Assembly (NCBI RefSeq): GCF_014647075.1
Contig: NZ_BMOM01000050.1
Location: forward strand, 1 to 11,932
Reading direction: 5' to 3'
DNA from: Deinococcus aerophilus
GTDB lineage: Bacteria; Deinococcota; Deinococci; Deinococcales; Deinococcaceae
Length of the DNA: 11,932 nt
Shown here: one piece after another, positions 9,510 through 11,932 of the stretch
Layout: each line of letters begins with the position of its first letter
Position numbering within the stretch: position 1 is the first letter of the stretch
Made by a program: the position numbers and the translations under genes
The notes under the pieces: model-generated
What the model saw: only the letters and a program-made list of their open reading frames with translations
What the model was told of the DNA's origin: nothing
The model's database searches: none

Positions 9510-10270
9510 GCGGGACCCGCCCACGCAAACGCCCAGATGCGCGGCACATCGGAGGCGGGGGGGGCGTAATCCGGGTACTCCACGATTTCCCACCGGGCAA
9601 AACCGGCGGCGCTCAGCAGCGGCTCCAGATCGGCCGGGTCGTAGCCGCGTTCGCGGTGGGTCTCCACGAATTCCCGCAGCTCACCGCCGTCCTCGATGCG
9701 GCAGAACGCCTGCACCACGCCCAGCCCGGTCTCGCCCTCATGGTGGTGCGACCAGTGATAATGCACCTCGCCGCCGCCCGGCAACGGCGCGAGGCCCTCG
9801 ATGGCGTCCCCCTCCCACAGTTCGCGCACTCCCAGGCGGGTGTTCACATCGAAGGCGAGCAGGCCCCCTGGCCGGAGGTGAGCCCGCGCCTGCGCCAGGG
9901 CCGCGCCCAGGTCCGGTGCGGTGAGCAGGTTGTTCAGGCTGTCGAACACACAGGTGATCAGGTCGAAGCGGCCGGGCAGCGAGAAGCTCCGCAGGTCACC
10001 GGCCACGAAGGCCACGTCCGGCAGGCGCCGCCGCGCCTCGGCGAGCATCTCCTCGCTGATGTCCAGGCCGGTGACGTGCAGGCCCGCCGCCTGCAATTCG
10101 CGGGTGAACCCGCCCGTGCCGCACGCCAGGTCCAGTGCCGCGGCGCCCACTGGATTCAGACCACCGTCCCGCGCATAGGTCAGGACAAAATCGGCCCAGT
10201 GGTCGTATTCCACGTCCGCCATGATGGCGTCGTAGACCGCGGCCAGGGCGGTGAAGGGCGGCCTCTGCAT
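9506..10270 (-). CDS. Class I SAM-dependent methyltransferase
   Basis: 254 residues with the Rossmann-like methyltransferase fold. Motif [11 protein letters not shown] is at 46-55, the acidic ribose-binding Asp70 follows in GLDISEEML, an AdoMet-adjacent Asp92 in AGDLRSF, and motif [15 protein letters not shown] at 102-114. [10 protein letters not shown] is the usual post-motif III strand. The acceptor is unknown; close analogues are annotated only as methyltransferases, with ubiquinone/menaquinone-type or small-molecule substrates possible. ATG 10270 is chosen over the upstream in-frame start because TATACT lies 7 nt before it and the sequence [17 protein letters not shown] begins like this family. 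It is the promoter-proximal gene of a two-gene unit with gpsA. Confidence 0.87.
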   Translation of the reverse strand: MQRPPFTALAAVYDAIMADVEYDHWADFVLTYARDGGLNPVGAAALDLACGTGGFTRELQAAGLHVTGLDISEEMLAEARRRLPDVAFVAGDLRSFSLPGRFDLITCVFDSLNNLLTAPDLGAALAQARAHLRPGGLLAFDVNTRLGVRELWEGDAIEGLAPLPGGGEVHYHWSHHHEGETGLGVVQAFCRIEDGGELREFVETHRERGYDPADLEPLLSAAGFARWEIVEYPDYAPPASDVPRIWAFAWAGPA

Positions 10271-10277
10271 GGGCGGA

Positions 10278-10283
10278 AGTATA
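10278..10283 (-). promoter_or_regulatory. -10 box (TATACT) of the methyltransferase-gpsA unit
   Basis: Minus-strand TATACT ends 7 nt before the ATG at 10270, the strongest of the leaderless-type -10 boxes in the window. No Shine-Dalgarno precedes the ATG and no good -35 is visible. Confidence 0.6.
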
Positions 10284-10480
10284 CGGTGGGCCAGGACTCC
10301 TCTGGGCTCTTGCCTGTAATCGGCTCCAGCCACCACCTGCACCCGCCGTCGGGATCTGTCCCACAAATGAGGGAGTCATGAGCCGAGCGGGAAGGTTAGG
10401 GCAGTGGTGGGCGACAGGGTGAACCGCTACGGTGAGAGGGTCATTCTCAACCGTTCTGTTTCCTGTCCAGGAGGAGTCCC

Positions 10481-10942
10481 ATGAAGAAACTGCTGACCAT
10501 TGCCGCCCTTGCCCCCCTTGCCCTGAGCGCCTGCACTCTGGCTGGCAACCCTCTGAAGAAGGACGTGACGGGCCAGCTGCGTGGCTTTCAATCCGGCCAG
10601 AACCTGGGCTTGGCCCTGGTGGGGTTTAACAACGGCCAGTACACGGCGGACGGCACCCAGAGCCAGGTGATCGACAAGTTCCTGACCGGTGGCTTCGCTC
10701 TGGACCTGCCGAACAATGTTCCCTTCGGGACCTACCGCGTGATCGTCTTCCGGGATGCCAACAACAACAACCGCTATGACGCGGGCGATACCGTCCTGAG
10801 CAAGGACAACGGCAAGCGCCTGGCCTTTGCTCAGAACGACAACCAGTTCTTTGCCGGCACCAAGAAGGGCTGGAATCTGGTCAGCCCCGACGGCAACGTC
10901 CAGACCACGCTGCTGAACAACTACGACCTCGACGCCCAGTAA
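10481..10942 (+). CDS. Small lipoprotein with acidic calcium-loop-like motif
   Basis: The 153-residue protein begins MKKLLTIAALAPLALSAC: a short basic n-region, hydrophobic core and lipobox LSAC with Cys18 as the lipidated residue, so it should be processed by signal peptidase II and anchored in a membrane facing outward. The mature part is rich in Asn, Gly and Asp and probably beta-stranded. RDANNNNRYDAGD (91-103) places Asp/Asn at positions 92, 94, 96, 100 and 103, like calcium loops of EF-hand or dockerin type. I do not recognise the family. An AGGAGGAG Shine-Dalgarno (10469-10476) precedes the ATG by 4 nt, unlike the leaderless neighbours. A weak TACGGT at 10428-10433 might be its -10. 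Confidence 0.85.
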   Translation: MKKLLTIAALAPLALSACTLAGNPLKKDVTGQLRGFQSGQNLGLALVGFNNGQYTADGTQSQVIDKFLTGGFALDLPNNVPFGTYRVIVFRDANNNNRYDAGDTVLSKDNGKRLAFAQNDNQFFAGTKKGWNLVSPDGNVQTTLLNNYDLDAQ

Positions 10943-10974
10943 TTCGGCGTTCCGTCAACGAAATCTTCGGAAAG

Positions 10975-10993
10975 GGGAGGCCAGGGCCTTCCC
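10975..10993. terminator. Weak hairpin between convergent lipoprotein and DUF1802 genes
   Basis: GGGAGGCC (10975-10982) pairs with GGCCTTCCC (10985-10993) with one bulged T. Short T-runs flank it on both strands (CTTTC on +, CCCCTTTCC on -). It lies between two convergent stops at 10942 and 10999, where a bidirectional terminator is expected, but the U-tracts are poor. Confidence 0.4.
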
Positions 10994-10998
10994 TGCTT

Positions 10999-11556
10999 TC
11001 ATGGACTCAGCAGCTCCTCCAGGTGCTGCTGGCGGGCCGCCAGTTCTGCCTCGGACACGGCGGGGCCATCCAACTGCAGGTCGTGTTCCACACCGTTCAG
11101 TGGCACCCAGCTCACGCAGCCCAGCATGCCCGGCGTTTCCGGAAGGACCAGGGGCGTGACCAGCGGGCGTACCCGCAGCAGCAGGGCGTGGACCCAGGGG
11201 CGGCCCCGGTACTGAAAGCGCCGTTCAATGGCGTCAGCGGTGAGCGCCTGCAGGGGTTCCAGCTTCAGGGCCGTATCCAGTGACTCGACCTTGTGGACGG
11301 CCACGACCTCGGCCAGCGCCGGGAACCTGATCTGGCCCGGTGTGGGGTCCTCGCGCAGCAGGGCACGGTAGGCAGGTTGCAACTCCTGCGGATTCTGGTG
11401 CAGGAAGGTGGGGTACAGCAGGAACCGGCGATGCTCGACCGTGAAGCCCTCGTGCGTTTCCATGATGCCGCCCTTGCGGATCAAGAGCGAGAGCTGGCCC
11501 ACGGTGAGCAGACGGCATTGGGTGTCCCATTCCTTGAGGGCGATGGAGGAGCTCAT
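10999..11556 (-). CDS. DUF1802 family protein
   Basis: 185 residues. The N-terminal part IALKEWDTQCRLLTVGQLSLLIRKGGI, then FTVEHRRFLLYPTFLHQNPQELQPAY, matches the DUF1802 pattern as I know it (an ALKEW start, RKGGI, FLLYPTxxHQ). Function of the family is unknown. It is soluble, with no signal peptide or membrane helix. The ATG at 11556 is preferred over the open frame reaching 11625 because it has TACTCT 6 nt upstream and the family's alignment begins at ALKEW. It is convergent with the lipoprotein gene. Confidence 0.82.
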   Translation of the reverse strand: MSSSIALKEWDTQCRLLTVGQLSLLIRKGGIMETHEGFTVEHRRFLLYPTFLHQNPQELQPAYRALLREDPTPGQIRFPALAEVVAVHKVESLDTALKLEPLQALTADAIERRFQYRGRPWVHALLLRVRPLVTPLVLPETPGMLGCVSWVPLNGVEHDLQLDGPAVSEAELAARQQHLEELLSP

Positions 11557-11562
11557 AGAGAG

Positions 11563-11568
11563 AGAGTA
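11563..11568 (-). promoter_or_regulatory. -10 box (TACTCT), leaderless start of the DUF1802 gene
   Basis: Minus-strand TACTCT ends 6 nt before the ATG at 11556, the same hexamer and nearly the same spacing as at 2534-2539. It lies in a CT dinucleotide tract, which weakens the case slightly. Confidence 0.45.
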
Positions 11569-11932
11569 GCGCGGGATTTGAATTCCTAGTGCGAATGACG
11601 GTTCTACTGGTTCTGGGTAATACACACTAATTCATGCTTTTACCTAAACCTAAAGGTTGTTGGCCGAGTCTGTTGATCTTGTTTAATAAATTTATAGTAA
11701 ACTACTCGAGTGTATTCGGTGTTCGAAGAAAATGTCCGCGCATGTGCAGCAAAATACACGATTATTCGGAGGCATTATGTTTCAATTGACCTTCTCTTGC
11801 AAGTTGGGTCGATTTGATCTGGAGCTATCTGGCATTTTGTGGGCATACATCTGGCGGCCTGACAGATTTTATGAGATTGGACGGAAAACGAGTTGCCAGC
11901 CGACCTCAAGGGTGGTTTGAGGAGGGGCGTGA
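11569..11932. other. AT-rich region without a convincing gene
   Basis: Composition changes abruptly to AT-rich. Visible items are an inverted repeat AACCT-AA-AGGTT (11647-11658), a TATAGT hexamer (11693-11698) with a TTGATC only 14 bp upstream (too close for a normal promoter), and one small frame (11777-11920). At the very end GGAGG (11921-11925) precedes a GTG at 11929, which might begin a gene running off the window. It could be the edge of another acquired segment. Confidence 0.5.
11777..11920 (+). CDS. Possible 47-residue ORF, unknown
   Basis: ATG preceded by GGAGG with a 4-nt gap. The peptide begins MFQLTFSCKLGRFDLELSG, has one modestly hydrophobic stretch (ELSGILWAYIW) and ends SRVV. 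I recognise no family. It may be spurious or a fragment of a larger broken gene. An in-frame ATG at 11732 would add 15 residues but has no ribosome site. Confidence 0.25.
   Translation: MFQLTFSCKLGRFDLELSGILWAYIWRPDRFYEIGRKTSCQPTSRVV

Noticed and set aside
8418..9569. 383-codon + strand frame opposite gpsA
   Set aside because: gpsA motifs are complete on the minus strand, and the + product is a His/Gln/Gly-rich shadow.

Overview
The window looks like a GC-rich chromosomal segment of a Deinococcus-type bacterium. The evidence is the gene content (a long B12-dependent NrdJ, a DUF1802 protein, YegS-like lipid kinases) and the start architecture: at least six starts carry a TANNNT -10 box only 5-7 nt upstream, the layout expected of leaderless mRNAs, which are common in Deinococcus. 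The assignment is inferred from sequence features; no database was searched.

Left end (1-441): tRNA-Gly(GCC) on + with a strong intrinsic terminator, and tRNA-Leu(UAA) on - with a TATACT -10 box. Positions 442-4113 hold a lipid-phosphate block. On - are a three-helix membrane protein, a YegS/DagK-family kinase and a PHP-family phosphoesterase. Divergent on + are a second, paralogous kinase and a PAP2 phosphatase. A 45-bp gap separates the two arms and holds two back-to-back extended -10 starts.

From about 4126 to 5320 the composition drops sharply to AT-rich. This stretch holds a remnant of a short-chain dehydrogenase, a + strand terminator at the junction, and one intact GIY-YIG nuclease-like gene with a C-terminal DUF4357-like domain. 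An 8-bp direct repeat (TTTTATTA) lies at both edges. It looks like a small horizontally acquired insertion between the PAP2 gene and nrdJ.

Positions 5323-8313 (-) encode a 996-residue adenosylcobalamin-dependent ribonucleotide reductase. Its promoter has an unusually clear regulatory layout: a perfect inverted repeat (9-bp arms) covers the -35 box, and two more copies of the same half-site lie on either side, one over the -10. Next come gpsA and an upstream methyltransferase gene coupled by an ATGA overlap, a small lipoprotein gene on +, a DUF1802 gene on -, and an AT-rich right end (11570-11932) with no convincing gene.

Functionally the window combines glycerophospholipid supply (GpsA makes sn-glycerol 3-phosphate; the DAG-kinase-like enzymes and the PAP2 phosphatase could interconvert lipids and lipid phosphates) with dNTP synthesis. 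The most interesting unexplained items are the four-site GGTACA operator of nrdJ, the isolated GIY-YIG/DUF4357 cargo gene, and the divergent kinase pair with overlapping leaderless promoters.
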